Source of the DNA: Datisca glomerata
Taxonomy: Eukaryota > Streptophyta > Magnoliopsida > Cucurbitales > Datiscaceae
DNA length: 64,000 nt
NCBI GenBank assembly: GCA_003255025.1
Contig: QANY01003900.1
Span: forward strand, 2,550,797 to 2,614,796
Reading direction: 5' to 3'
The position numbers were made by a program, and so were the translations under genes. Below are positions 47,833-60,318 of the stretch, one piece after another. The first letter of the stretch is position 1. Each line of letters begins with the position of its first letter. The notes under the pieces are model-generated. The model did not search any database and was not told the origin of the DNA. It was given only the letters and a program-made list of their open reading frames with translations.

Positions 47833-49283
47833 ATAACATGTACCGTCGAAAGCTGATGAGCAACCCAGGCTAATGTACAACACGTTTTCTCCAACATCGA
47901 ATAATTAGCCTCATAGTTTGATCACCTTTTCCTTAAATAGTATATTGCTTGTTCTTTCCTTCCTGAGTTATTGTGTTGACCAAGTACGCAATTCATGAAT
48001 TTTTCTGTTACTATAAGATACAAAATGAGTGGACGCCCTGGAATTGGAGGAACAAGTATAGGTGGATTTTGTAAGTATTACTTGATCTTCTCAAAAGAAT
48101 TTTTGGCAATCATCATTTCATCCTTTTGTATCACTTTTGTGGAGAAGTTTAAAGATAGGCTCACAAGTTGTAGTTAGCTACGAGATGAACCGGGCTATGC
48201 AATTTAATCTCCTCAATGAACCTCTAACTTCCTTTTGAGTTTGAGGTGGTGGCATATCAACGACGGCTAGAACCTTGTTAGGGTCAACTTTTATTCCTTA
48301 CTTACTCACAAAAAAATCAAGTAGTTTTCCTGAAGATGCTGCGAATGTACACTTTGTCTGGTTAAGCTTTAACTAGAACTTTCTCAATCATTCAAATAGT
48401 TTTCGCAGAATGACGGTGTGATCTTCCCCTTGATGAGATTTGGTGATCATATCATCAACGTACATTTCAATTTCTTTATGCACCATATCATGAAACAGTG
48501 TTACCAGTTCCCGTGGTAAGTCACCCTACATTCTTTAGACCAAATGACATAATCTCATAACATGTAATGTCTAAGCCGATGAGCAACTCAAGCTAATGCA
48601 CAACACATTTTTTCAACATCGAATTATTAGCCTCATAGTTTGTCCACCTTTTGCTTAAATATTATATTTCTTGTTCTTTCCTTCTAGAGGTATCGTGTTG
48701 ACCAAGTATGCAATACATGGATTTTTCTATCACTGTAAGATACAAAATGAGTGGATGCCCTGGAATTGGAAGAACAAGTATAGGAGAATTTTGTAAGTAT
48801 TGCTTGATTTTCTCAAAAGTATTTTGGCAATCATCATTCCATCTTTCTGTATCACTTTTATGGAGAAGTTTAAAGATAGGCTCACAAGTTACAGTTAGCT
48901 ACGAGATGAACCGAGCTATGCAATTTAATCTCCCTAAGAAACCTCTAACTTCCTTTTGAGTTTGAGGTGGTGGCATATCAATGATGGCTCGAACCTTGTT
49001 AGGGTCAACTTTTATTCCTTCCTTGCTCACGACAAAATCAAGTAGTTTCCCTGAAAATGCTGTAAATGTACACTTTGTCGGGTTAAGCTTTAACTGGAAC
49101 TTTCTCAACCGTTCAAATAGTTTTCGCAGAGTGACGGTGCAATCTTCCTCTTGACGAGATTTGGTGATCATATCATCAACGTACACTTCAATTTTTTTAT
49201 GCATCATATCATGAAACAGTGTTACCATTTCCCGTTGGTAAGTCGCCCCTATATTATTTAGACCAAATGGCATAGCCTTATAA
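47833..49283. repeat. 723-bp tandem duplication within the RT region
   Basis: 47833-48556 and 48557-49283 are two copies, clearly similar by eye, with the landmark GATGAGCAAC at offset 723. The junctions share an ATAACATGTA-like word, so a slip or unequal exchange is likely. Only the outer copy (48899-49273) keeps a long RT frame. Confidence 0.9.
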
Positions 49284-49894
49284 CAAAATGTACCCTAGAA
49301 AGTTATAAAAATGGTATTTTCATGATCTTCAGAAGTCATTTTGATTTGGTTATACTCTGAAAAATCATCCATGAAAGAGAAGGTTGAATGTCCTATAGTG
49401 TAATCTACTAAGACATCGATATGATGTAATGGAAAATTATCCTTGGAGCTTACCAGATTTAAGTCTCTATAATCGACGCACATCCTTACTTTTCCATTTG
49501 TCTTCGGTACTGGGACTATGTTAACAACATATTCAGAGTATTTTGCTACTTCTAGAAAACCCGCATCTACTTACTTTTTAACTTCTTTTTTAATCTGTAC
49601 CAACATGTCTGGTTTCATTTTCTATAACTTTTTTCGCACTCGTTTACTTCCAGGCATAATTGGCAAATGATGAACCACGATATCAGTGTCTAGACCTCGC
49701 ATATCTTGGTAAGACCATGCAAAGACGTCAATATACTCCTTGAGTAAGCCAATTAATTGTTGGCAGCTTTCGCTTGTAATAGAAGTGTCGATTTGGACTT
49801 CTTTCGTCTCTCCATCCAATCCCAAATTTATCACCTCCATTAACTCTTGATATGATTGAGTTATTTTATCATCATCTTCTACCATTCTTAACAT
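48899..49894 (-). pseudogene. gypsy reverse transcriptase
   Basis: The N-terminal part (49894-49622) reads YIDVFAWSYQDMRGLD, the usual start of Tat RT. Next are VDYRDLNLVSSKDNFPLHHID and FSFMDDFSEYNQI (49483-49295), with the palm Asp region (expected FMDGFSGYNQI). Then MPFGLNNIGATYQR, the catalytic box VYVDDMITKS and FLGRLNCIARFIS (49273-48899). Breaks lie near 49600 and 49290. The downstream duplicate of this region (47833-48556) is more decayed. Confidence 0.88.
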
Positions 49895-50620
49895 TTTCGG
49901 AGATGGTTCAAAATTATCCTTGTCACTTTCATCCGACTCTACGCTAAAAATGAGATTGTCGAAGTTATTGCTTATGCTCTTGTATTCAAAATCACCGTTC
50001 TCAAACTTGAATCAGATTATTGGATGAAAGGAAGGCGAGAAACGAAAATAGACAATGCATGAGTATGAACAATATTTCAGAAATGGAAAAAAGTAGACAT
50101 AAAAGGAAGAACAAAAAGAACTGGAATTGTATTTATCATTTACAGAAGGAAACGAAACAAGTTTTTACACTTTCATTCAAAGAGATGACATGAAACGGAT
50201 GAAACGAAATCCCTAAGACATTGGGAAAAATCATTAGAATTTTGGCACTAACACATTACTTTTGAAAATTCCCAAGAAGCACTGGTGGTTAGGTGACATC
50301 CCAATTGTTAAGTTCTTGATCTGAATCGTATCGAGAAACAAAGTCCTATGTACTTGAACTTGATGATTTTCTCAAGATTGTGGATATTGAAAGCTGGGTG
50401 ATATCATCTTTAAGGTCGTACTGCCCTGCTGTAACCAATTTTTCAAATGAAATTCCCCCACTTCTTAAGGATTCAGAAATATGAGGTATGATTGCCATTT
50501 CCATATCGAGTTCCTTCTTTTGGAGTCTAGCAATCCTTTTTCTTTCTTTTGAGCTTCCACTCTCCCTTTATCAGCCTTGGCCGGTCGATATCCAAGCCCA
50601 AACTTTTGCTCATTCTTGTC
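49895..50620. other. spacer between G-patch and RT
   Basis: No domain visible. Ogre elements carry an intron between protease and RT, so this spacer could be its remnant. I see no convincing splice sites. Confidence 0.35.
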
Positions 50621-51577
50621 TCAATCGATTAACTTATTTATGCCTTGATGCTTACCCCCGAGTCCTTTGCCTGGCTTGTACCCCCTTCTTATCATCAAAT
50701 TTGCCACAATCCGAGATGCTTTTGATAGGGTTGACGTTGGAGCGAGTTTCCCACTACCAAAAAATGTGGTGTTTATGATCTTAAATGATCGAAATGAGCA
50801 CTCCAATATTTCTTCTACCGTGTCAACATATGGCAGGTGGCCCGCTTGGATACTAATAAATCTTCATCCCTATATATAAAAATGAGTTTATGATCTATTA
50901 AATTTCAGCTTCTAATGTAAGGAAGATGGTACAGTCCCAACATAATGAATCCATGGTCGACCCAATAGAAAACTGTATGCTGAAATTATATCCATCACTT
51001 AAAAAATAATATTGAATAGTCATGGCCCGATTTGAATTTGTATCTTTATGTCTCCGGCTACTTCTCTTCGGATACCGTCTAATGCTCTTACTATCATCAT
51101 GCTTGCCCGCATATGTGTCGCGCCCACAGAGAGCTTTGCTAGTGTGGATCTTGGCATTACATTTAAAGACGATCCGTTATCAATCAATACTTTTGCAACA
51201 GCATAATCCCTACATTTCACGGATATTTGTAGAGCTATGGTGTGTCTAGTACCATCGGCAATGATTTCATCATTTGTGAAAGTGATAAAATTTGGTGCGG
51301 AAATATTTCCCACAATTCCACTCAACTTTTCTACCGAAATGTTATGACAGACGTATGCCTGATTCAAAACCTTCAATAATGCTTGGCGATGTGGTTCAGA
51401 ATTAAGAAAAAGTGAGAGTAAAGATATGCGAGCATGTAAGCGGTTAAGTTGTTCTATCACCTTATACTCACTTTGCTTGATGGGCTTAAAAAATTCACAT
51501 ACTTCTTCTTCAGACACTGCTCTTTCTCTCTCTATACCTCTCATTATATCCGGGTCTATTACTTGGCCGCTATACAT
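50621..51577 (-). pseudogene. gypsy protease and G-patch region
   Basis: The frame 51577-51020 (185 codons) carries AKVLIDNGSSLNVMPRSTL, the aspartic protease active site with DNGSS in place of the usual D(T/S)G, and MIVRALDGIRREVAGDI. After a stop the frame 50806-50621 has ANLMIRRGYKPGKGLGGKHQG, a G-patch motif common in Tat polyproteins. Protease would cut the Gag-Pol precursor. Confidence 0.85.
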
Positions 51578-51597
51578 CTCTTTTTGGAGCTCATGAC

Positions 51598-53640
51598 CAT
51601 TGTCACTTTATTTGGCTTTCCCTTTCCTTTGCCTTTCAAACTCATCAGTTTTATCCATTTTCAAAACTTCTGGTGTGTAGCATCTGTAACTCCTCGCCAT
51701 CTCACCTACTCCTGAAATATTAGTTATGGAGAGATCGAGGTCTGACAGATTTAATGCTTGAGTTTTTTCATCACTGCTTGTAATAACCTCATATCCGTAT
51801 CTCCATGGTATTGTTCTTGAATCCTTGCAAGAAAATGCACCCTGTATTTGGATGGTGATGGGCATCGGAGCATAAGGCGTAGTAGTGCGAGTTGACTTTT
51901 CCTCATAATGAATTGTGAGAGGTTTTAGGATATAGAATGACACTTCCATATTGACTTCAGACGATTCTTTAGTTATCATGATGACTAAAGAGTCATCTTC
52001 CTGGTATTCCCTTTCTCCCTTATGACTTATTGTAAGTATCTTTGCATCCAACAATTTTTGCACTTCCAATTTAAAATAAGCACATTCCTCAATTGTATGC
52101 CCCATCACATTCTTATGAAACAAAAATCTAAGTCATGCATATGCTTCCTAAAAATTCCTTCATCCTCTGAGCGTGCTGGGTAGATGTACCTTGCTTTAGA
52201 AAGAAGATGGAAAAGTATTTCCATTGACGTGCTCACATCTGCCACATCCTTCTTTCCATATGAAAAATATTCCTCAATTGTGTTTACGGTAGGATTCCCA
52301 TGATTTGGTAGAAGGTTGAAATTGATATTTGGGTTCCCATTAGCCTTTTTGAATTCAACCATCTAGCCTTGATCAATGCCTATACTCTAACTTTTAATGC
52401 CGTGCAATTCTCAGTGTAAGTCCCACTACCCCAGCATGATAATCACAACGAGTGGGTATGTGGCTGTAGAGGTTCATAAAGAATTGTCACCAAATGATTA
52501 TTATGTATCAATTGTGGTAAGAGTTCTGTATATTACATGAGGATTGGATCTTATTGGACAAAACGTTGATTAGTTTTATTTCCCCTCAGAGACTGATAAG
52601 CCTGACTAACATTTTGCTGGTGAGTCGGTAGTTTGAAACCAGGTCTCAGGTTATTTTGAAATGTTGATTGTTGAGAGTGATAATTGTACATAATTTGTGA
52701 GGTATTTTCCACATATGATGTCACAGATTTGAGCCCTCTTTTTTTTCTGACAAGGGGGAGTGTACCTAAGTAACTAATTCCCTCCACCTTTGCGTATATT
52801 CTTTAAGGCATTCAGTAGGCGTTTTCTCAATCCTTGGTAAATCTAGACGATCAGGAGCCATGTCTATATTGTACTTGTATTGTCTTAAGAAAGAATAAGC
52901 TAAATCTTTCCACCTCCGAATATGTTGGTTATCTAATTGGATATACCAGCGAGATGCACAAATATCCATCTTTGCACAAATATCCGTCAACAACTTATCA
53001 TCATTTGCACAAATATCCATCTTTCTGCATGTACTACCATAATATTTTTCAAACTCAGGTAGTTTGAATTTGTGTGGGATTGTTACATCTGGGACCAAAT
53101 ATAATTGGGTGGCATCAATGGTACCATATACATCTGACCCTTCAATGGTGCACAATCTTTCCTCTAAAAAGTCTAGCTTATCTTTTGACAGCGGGTCTTC
53201 GCTTGGTTTAGTAATAGGCCTCTGCCCCTTTGGGTCATCAACATCGGTGGCTCATTAGCGAGTTTGCCTTGTGGAGTGAGAGCTTCATTGTGGCCAGGTG
53301 CCATTGTGGATGGGTTGTACCTAATTTTCCTTGTCTTCTTTAATTCCTAGACATTTGGAAATGAATAGTGCTGGATATTTACTGGTGGTAAAGCATGCTG
53401 AAAGTGGTCAGGCGTGATGACGTTGATAGGTTGGAGTGAACCTAAACGGGTAAGGTGGAGTATCATTTGGCAGTTGATTTTGTGATGATTGAGCCTTTGC
53501 GGGTTTTCAAGACAGACTTTTCCTTTACTGGTAGTAAGGAGTTCTAGGACTTTGGCCATTTGCTCTTTCAGCTCCTAATTTCTTCTTTCATTTCCTCTCG
53601 TGATTTCTCTCTTTCTTGCTCGTCCATGACCCTAACTTGA
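51598..53640 (-). pseudogene. gypsy gag
   Basis: 53155-52766 has the retrotrans_gag core: HKFKLPEFEKYYGS, then WYIQLDNQHIRRWKDLAYSFL, RQYKYNIDMAPDR and LKEYTQRWRELVT. Within it is a small tandem duplication (KMDICA repeated, 52960-53030). Later frames (52362-51608) carry FHKNVMGHTIEECAYFKLEVQ, a C/H-type zinc-knuckle-like motif. A frame break near 53170 leads to an N-terminal part that may start near 53624 (MDEQEREKSREEM). Gag would form the particle shell. Confidence 0.82.
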
Positions 53641-53919
53641 GCCCACGTTCGATAGGGATGTTAGAGTTGACAGACTATCTTTGAAAAAATTTCTTAAAAT
53701 AATAAAAAATAAAATAATGAGATGGTAGATTTTGCTAATGAAGAAGAAGAAATAATAATAACAATAAAAATAATGAAAGTAAATATATGTATGAGAAATG
53801 TTACCGTGCAAAGTGAAAGTCCAAAAGTACTCAATTTCATTCAATTAGTAGAGCCATCCACTACATTTGAGTATATAGAAGTCAACTACACTACTCCGCA
53901 ATATGAGTTTATACAAAAT

Positions 53920-56033
53920 GACCCAAGTCCCTATTGATTTCTTCCAAAACCTTAGACAAGTTCTCCCCATTAGGATGGATGGGCAAAATACTTTTTTTCA
54001 AAAATGATGCTTGTTCGTCCAAATTGCTTGCTCTCACAGCCATACCTTTAAGCCATTCCACAGCCTGCTCAGATTGTTATCGAAACAAGTCATGCTCTTG
54101 TTACAACAATTGTTAATCATATCTTAGTGCTTTGACATTAGCATCAATGTTTCTTGCCAATTTCTCTGTCACGTTCTGATAAGCTCTAACTTGGTGCTCA
54201 AGACTCGCAATCACTTTTAATAGTTCTTTACTATCATTTGGTGACTCGATCTTCCTAACTTTTTGATTCTCTAAATCAACTTGTAAATTATCGAGGATTT
54301 GTCGTAATGATTCATATTGTTCTTCTAACTCAACAATGTACGCATTCTTTTTATCGATAGTCCCCTTCACCTCTTCTAAAACCTCTTGTATAAGCTTATT
54401 TTTCCCTTGTAGCTTCATGATTCGATCCTCTTGTTCATAAATTATCCCTCATAAATTCTCATTGTCCTCTGTCATCTTTCTAATTTTATTGTTTAGTTTG
54501 CGAGTGTCGGTTCCCGACTCTAAGTTTTTCCACTTCAGGTATTCTTGATCCTTAACCTTGTTTCTCAAATCTCTAAGTTATTTTTCAGCTTCGATCCTGT
54601 GATTGTCAGACAAATTCATCTCAACTGTTAGACGTCTATTTTCTTCTAAGAGAGGTAAATTCTTTTGACGCTCCTCATTTAACTCATCCCGCTCCTCATT
54701 TTTAACAATCTCCTGATGAGCTTCCGATAACTTGTATGATTGGAAATCCTCAACTGGTAAGGCAATAGTTACTTTGCCTCAACTCTCAAGCCACAATTGA
54801 TCCTCCTTTGTGCAATTCATATGGTTCTTCTCATTTCACATCCTTCTCATTATTTTCCAAGCTCTAATTGGCTGCTACAATTTTTGTTTAATATCTTGAG
54901 AATCATAACTGATCTCAATGTCCTTTAGTGCATGCGTGGCAGGGAGAAACTGTCTCATGTGTAATTGACGGAGCACCATTAGCGGAGCATAACTAATACA
55001 ACCCCATGGTCTTGGGAGTGGGACCCATTGAAAGTCACCACATATGTAGATCATCGATGTCATTGACATACAATGGGCTTTCCAGATAACATCCTCATCT
55101 CTCAACTTTGATAGGTGTGAGAGTCACGCTACTTTTATGGGAAACTGCAGATTCTATTTGGCCATTCCAAATTCTGCAATGGGGATTCTCATCTTCATCC
55201 ATGGACTTGAAAATTTAACTTGAGGATATTTGAAATCTGGTAGACATCTTAGATGGCTAGGAATCCAAATACACAAAAGAGATGGAGAGCCGATGAACTT
55301 CCCTTTTCCAAGCACTCGTATGTGATTTAAGGAATGAAAAGTCTCAGCGAGAATCGAGATAACCTTGTTAACAGCATGTGCAAATTGAAGGAATATTTTT
55401 ATCACTTTATCATCCACATAACCTTGAATCTTTGAAAACAATACGGTGCCATAAATGCACAGTGCATAAAGAGCCATATCCTTATCTTCCTTCAAGACAT
55501 TTTGGGTGAGGTCTAGGAGGTAATCCAATGGCACACACTCATCCCCCTTATTTAAATTTCAGCCTTTTCTCAATCTCAGATGCATGGATAGTACCCAAGA
55601 GGTTGGATAAATCTCTCTTCAATGTGAGATTTTTGTAGTAATTATAAACTATATCCATGTTTTGCAGTGGGACATTCAATAGGGCTTGATATCCTTCAAT
55701 TATAGGAGTGAGATCAATTGATCCATAGGTGAAACAACTGTACAGAGGGTCCTATAAATACATTAAAGCCTTAAGAATGGGAGCGTTGACTATAATATAC
55801 GGAAGATAAGCGATGTGACCTTTGCCAATGAACAAATTTTTCTGCTCTGGTAAAAAATCCTCCCAGATCTTCTTCAACCTCTCCAAGTCAGTGTGTGAGA
55901 ACTCTATCTTAGTGATTGATGGTAGAAGAATGAAATCCTCTTTTTTTAGACAATCTCCTTTTTGTTTCTGCGTTTCCTCTGATCATTGGGCTACAGTAAC
56001 TTGATCTGCTATCAAAGTCGGAGTGGAAGTCAT
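53920..56033 (-). pseudogene. extra ORF upstream of gag (DUF7745-like)
   Basis: It starts at 56033 (MTSTPTLIADQV) and reads, through a few in-frame stops, LERLKKIWEDFLPEQKNLFIGKG, then IDLTPIIEGYQALLNVPLQ and MALYALCIYGTVLFSKIQGYVD, then WVPLPRPWGCISYAPLMVLRQ. This is the pattern of the plant family now called DUF7745 as I recall it. The C-terminal part (54418-54113) is a coiled coil, followed by NLSKVLEEINRDLGHF near 53930. Its position fits the additional ORF1 of Ogre/Tat elements, whose function is unknown. Confidence 0.7.
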
Positions 56034-56646
56034 TGTCTCTAAAATATGAATGAATTGAATACTTCTTTACAATTCCTATTACGCAGCATGATGCATGTAT
56101 GAAAAACAGAAAGAAGAATTCATAAGTGAAACAATGGGGAAGAAAAGAAACATTTAAGTAGTGTAAGACAAAGTTAATCATGATACCATATTTAAGCAGA
56201 ATCTCTATTTCGATCAAACATTGGTCATGAGATGGGCTCTAAAAACTAAATGCATGTGTGGTTGGGATTTCAAATATCTTAATAGGCTCTCATTTTTTGC
56301 GCATTGTTATCTAAACGGAGTAACCAACCCCCTTAACGGTATTCTAAAAGGGTCGATCTGAGTGAAAACTTTCATGAGCCTGCACGGGAACCGCAGCTCC
56401 ACGAAGGTATTCCACTACTCATTCTTGCTAATCCTAAAGGGAAGGCCCATGTTTAGGGCTAGTGTATGTGTGTGAAATTAGATATTATGTAAAGAAATAT
56501 AGATCATAAAAATAAACTACATACAACTATGAGCATGGATAAGAAAGATATGATATAATTTTGGCATGACTCTTTATCGATCTAAAAATGGTTAGATTGA
56601 AAAAAAAGGATATAATTTTGGCATGACTCTCTATGAGTCTCCAAGT
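56034..56646 (-). other. 5' untranslated region with worn primer site
   Basis: Just inside the 5' LTR the minus strand reads ACTTGGAGACTC, similar to the TTGGCGACTCC start of the primer binding site used by Ogre-type elements (tRNA-Arg). Otherwise no feature. Confidence 0.4.
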
Positions 56647-58762
56647 TGTCACAACGTGCCTGCGACGCTGAGCGACGATTGAAAAAAAATCATTTTTGAA
56701 AAAGAAAATAAATTCTGAGTTGCCACCAATCATTTTAGGGTATGATTGATCACCCAATTTTAAAATAAAATTTTGGTATACGAAAACTCAAAGTTAGTTC
56801 GTGAGTCATTTGGGGGGTATTAGCACCCCACACACCCATTGTTAAATTGGTCACCCAAATTTAATCAAAATGCTATCCAAATTATATTTTAAAACAAGAT
56901 TAAAGAATTTCATTGTTAAATGTCCCATTTGATATATTTTGCATCATACAAATGAACAAAATAAATGACCTTTAATGGGTGGTAAAAAGACCATTAAAAT
57001 TTATTTTTTGTTTTTTTATATATTTTTTAAAATCAAAGCATTATTGGAGTTATTCTCGGTATCCTAAAAATAACTTCTCACCTCAATAGTTTGAGAAATT
57101 TGGAATCTCAAAAATCCCAAAATCCATCATAGTGATTTTTTTAATGAAAAAAAACTTAATAATGGAGTTAACAAATTCTTAAATCTAAATTGTTAAGATT
57201 GTAACTCATACATATACACATTATCTAATTGTGAGTGAATGAGTTAAGAATACATATTATCAAGTGAATTATAATAACATGATAGTAATACATAAATAAA
57301 TAACAAGTAAACAAAGATAAAATTATAAAAAAGAAGAATATAAAGGAATAAAAGTATAAAAAATTACAAATTTGATAAAAAAATGGAATGTCTCAAATGT
57401 GTAAGTGGTGAATAGTACAAAATATGTAGGATAAAAGGAATACATGACAAAAATGTGTAAATAAGATAAAAAAATGTAATAGAAAAAATAAAAGGAAAAG
57501 AAAATTAAAATACATAAATTTAAGATGAAAGTAGAAATAAAAAATATATATATATATACACATACATAATGGGGATTGGGACAAGAGGGTGAGAAAAGTC
57601 ACCCTCTTGCCTAACAGAGGGCGTTTCCCTCTGTTGGCAACTGAGGGCAACTCTTTTGTTTTAACAGAGGGGTTTTTTTATTTATTAATAATTTTTTTAA
57701 ATATAATGTAATTGTAATATTGTAAATAAAATAATATTAAATTTTTTTGTATATAAATAATTTTGAATTATAAAATTTCATGAATATATATACCCTTTAA
57801 TTTTTGACATACTTAGTTCACCAATTACCATTTTTTCTTTCTTCATTTATTGCTAGAAATGATCATGGATGATAACTAGTTCAAACAAGTGTCACCAAAA
57901 TGAACCAAATAAAAAAAAGAAAATTCTTGTAAGAACATAGAAAAAATTAAAGCGTAAATATTTGCATAATTTTGTATAGAGGTTCTACTCCCTATTTTAT
58001 GCATTTTTGAGAAATACTTGAAAATGTATCAAATATACATTTTCAACCCATTAAGGGGTTGATTCACATTGAATTAATTTTACACCCTTTAAAAACTTTA
58101 TCCTCATCCTCATTGATTGAGTTGATGACAAAGACATCTCATTATCAAACTTGTAAAAAAATCATCAATGCATGAAAATAAAACTTAAGATTAAGAGTAT
58201 GGAAAATGATAAAGAAGTCATAAACAAGTTATGTATGAAAAAGGAAACAAAAAAGTATCATCTACATGTGTATGAAGAAGAGAAATGATGAAGAATAATG
58301 AACAAGATATATAGTAAGCTAAAGTACAAAAAATTTAAACTAACTTAAGAAAAAGAAGGGAAGAAGATAAAAGATGAATAGAAGTATAGACTCTCTTTCT
58401 CTCTCTCTCTCTCTCTCTTAGAAAGTCTCTCCTATTTTCTCACACACTCTCTCTAAAAGATATCCTCTCATTCTCTCTCAAGAACTTTCTCTTTCTCTCT
58501 CTAAAATGACCTCTCTTTCTCACTCTCCAATCCCCAATTCAAGTGAAGACCTCCCCTCTATTGTAAACTTAAGGCATCACTTTTTATTTTTACTCCTTTT
58601 GCTCTTTTATTTTTTTATTTTTTTAGTCTTTGGATAAATCTTCTTATTTTTAGGCATTGAGCTAGTTTTCAAATCATACATATAGTGTTAGACTAGTATA
58701 TGAGTAAAAAAATAAAATTTATATTTTTAAAGTATTGGACTGGATAAAATACTGTATGTACA
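56647..58762 (-). repeat. 5' LTR (2116 bp)
   Basis: Plus strand starts TGTCACAACGTGCC and ends TATGTACA. It matches the 3' LTR throughout, apart from the bases deleted there. An AT-rich middle (57200-57960), unique to this copy, includes an imperfect hairpin near 57590-57670 (GAGGGTGAGAAAAGTCACCCTC). A CT-rich tract is at 58390-58510. Confidence 0.92.
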
Positions 58763-58799
58763 TAAGTTATATAAAAAACTTATAATAACAAGATGTTAC

Positions 58800-59180
58800 A
58801 CATCATATAGCATAAAAATGCTATGGAAAGTCTTTGACAGGGTTTAAAAAAATACAATGGTAAGTTTTTACTATTGGTTTATAAATGCAATCATTTTCCT
58901 ACCATTGCATTGAAAAAACGCTATGGTAAGTCTGTCATAGCAAAAATGCTATGGTAGGTGTGTCAAGCGTTGAAAATGTTACGGTAGATCTTTAACAACA
59001 TTAAAAAAGTGCTACAATTGGTATACCATAGAGTTTAAAAAACGCTATAAAAAGTGGTTTGATAGCGGCGAAAAAACGCTATGGTAGGGTCAGACTTTTA
59101 ATAAGGTTGACAAACAGAGCGTTTAATAAAATGCTATAAAAAGACTACGATAGCATTTTTTTTACCACTATCGTAGCATT
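58800..59180. repeat. AACGCTATGGTAG repeats, transposon-tip-like
   Basis: About ten copies of a word near CGCTATGGTAG in direct and inverted orientation, ending with the hairpin CTACGATAGCATTTTTTT/ACTATCGTAGCATT at 59145-59180. Arrays of this kind occur in subterminal regions of CACTA elements and related MITEs. Neither terminal CACTA nor a target duplication was found. Confidence 0.6.
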
Positions 59181-60053
59181 TTTATGTGGTATTGATGTGA
59201 GGCTTCCTTCCAGCCATCTACATCAAGGATACTCTCTACTCATAGAAAAAGGATGCAAACTCATTGGAGCAAAGTCATTGGTGGTGGCGCATTTAATTCT
59301 TTAATGGACAACACTCACAAAAAGGAGGAAGAAGAGTCACACGTACATAGAGGCTTGTTGCCAATGAGGAGAAAGATGCTCAGGACAACACAGATCAATC
59401 AATCCATGTATACCACATTATCCTATATATCAAATAGAGACTGAATCACTCATCCAGACCATGTAAAGGAGATGTTGTTGCCAAAACCCATTTGAATTAG
59501 AGCCAAATTTTTCATTTCACGCCTGTAAAAGTAAAGCAAGTGCAACCTTGAAGTCAAGCAGTCTATAGGTACACAAACGTCCATTGAAGCTCTCTGTTGA
59601 GCATAACCTAATTTCTTTCTAAGTATTTTTCTTCTATAATTCTAGTCTTTCACTGTTGTAATCAAAAGCTAGAATTTATACTTATGTAATCCATGCACTC
59701 TAGCAACACAAATGTCTAGATAACGCACAATGATGAGATTAATTGTTCATCATCTTCGTAATCTCTAATCTCTTTTCATCTAGACATGCTAGCCTGTCTC
59801 AAAGGGCACAGACGTGTCAAATACACATACCCAACAACAAAAAAAGACTCTTGGTTTTAATTTCTCATTGTATAGAATTCTGGATAATGCACAATAGCTC
59901 TGATTCATCGTCCACCGTCGTGCTCACTCAATCATCCAGACATGTATAGTAATTCAGAAACAAGCACAATTTGACATTAACTTAACATTCAATCATGGAA
60001 GGATCACGAAGCTTCTTCGAGCAATCCCCAGCCTGTAGAAGGATCACATGCTC
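59181..60053. other. intergenic, no supported gene
   Basis: One 63-codon ORF (59253-59444, IGGGAFNSLMDNTHKKEEEE) has a protein-like middle, but no family I recognise. Otherwise AT-rich. TGCTC (60049-60053) would be the left target duplication of the copia element. Confidence 0.5.
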
Positions 60054-60303
60054 TGTTGAATAAACATTAAATGTTATGTTTTAGTGGGTTTTTTCAATTA
60101 GAAGTTACAATTTAGAAGTTAGTGGAAACATAAAAGGTCAAGAGTCTTTGTAGATGAAAGGCCAATGGGTGATATATTTTATTATTTCTTAGTTTTTTTT
60201 TGCAAGAGTAGAGTCTATATAAAGGCCTTGTTGAGTTCATTGGAAAACACAACCTAGAGGAATATAAAAGTTAAATATTACGAGTGAGTTTTTAGTTTAA
60301 AAA
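60054..60303 (+). repeat. copia 5' LTR
   Basis: It starts TGTTGAATAAACATT and has a TATA box (CTATATAAAGG) at about 60212. It runs to the primer site at 60304. The 3' LTR at 63889 matches over the visible part, except one substitution and a 14-base tandem copy. Confidence 0.88.
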
Positions 60304-60317
60304 TTGATATCAGAGCC
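60304..60317 (+). promoter_or_regulatory. primer binding site
   Basis: TTGATATCAGAGCC is one base off the usual plant copia site TGGTATCAGAGC, complementary to initiator tRNA-Met. Confidence 0.85.
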
Positions 60318-60318
60318 A

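Larger units (their letters stand above)
43198..58762 (-). mobile_element. 15.6-kb Tat/Ogre-like Ty3/gypsy retrotransposon
   Basis: Both LTRs, all pol domains and a 5-base target duplication are present: CAAGT (43193-43197) and TAAGT (58763-58767). On the minus strand the order is 5' LTR, extra ORF, gag, protease, G-patch, RT, RNase H, integrase, 72-bp repeats, polypurine tract, 3' LTR. An ORF before gag and tandem repeats after pol are known marks of the Tat/Ogre group. All genes have stops or frameshifts, so it is not autonomous now. Confidence 0.92.

Noticed and set aside
59253..59444. 63-codon ORF with a GGGAFNSL stretch
   Set aside because: No family recognised, no splice or promoter support; kept only as part of the intergenic note.
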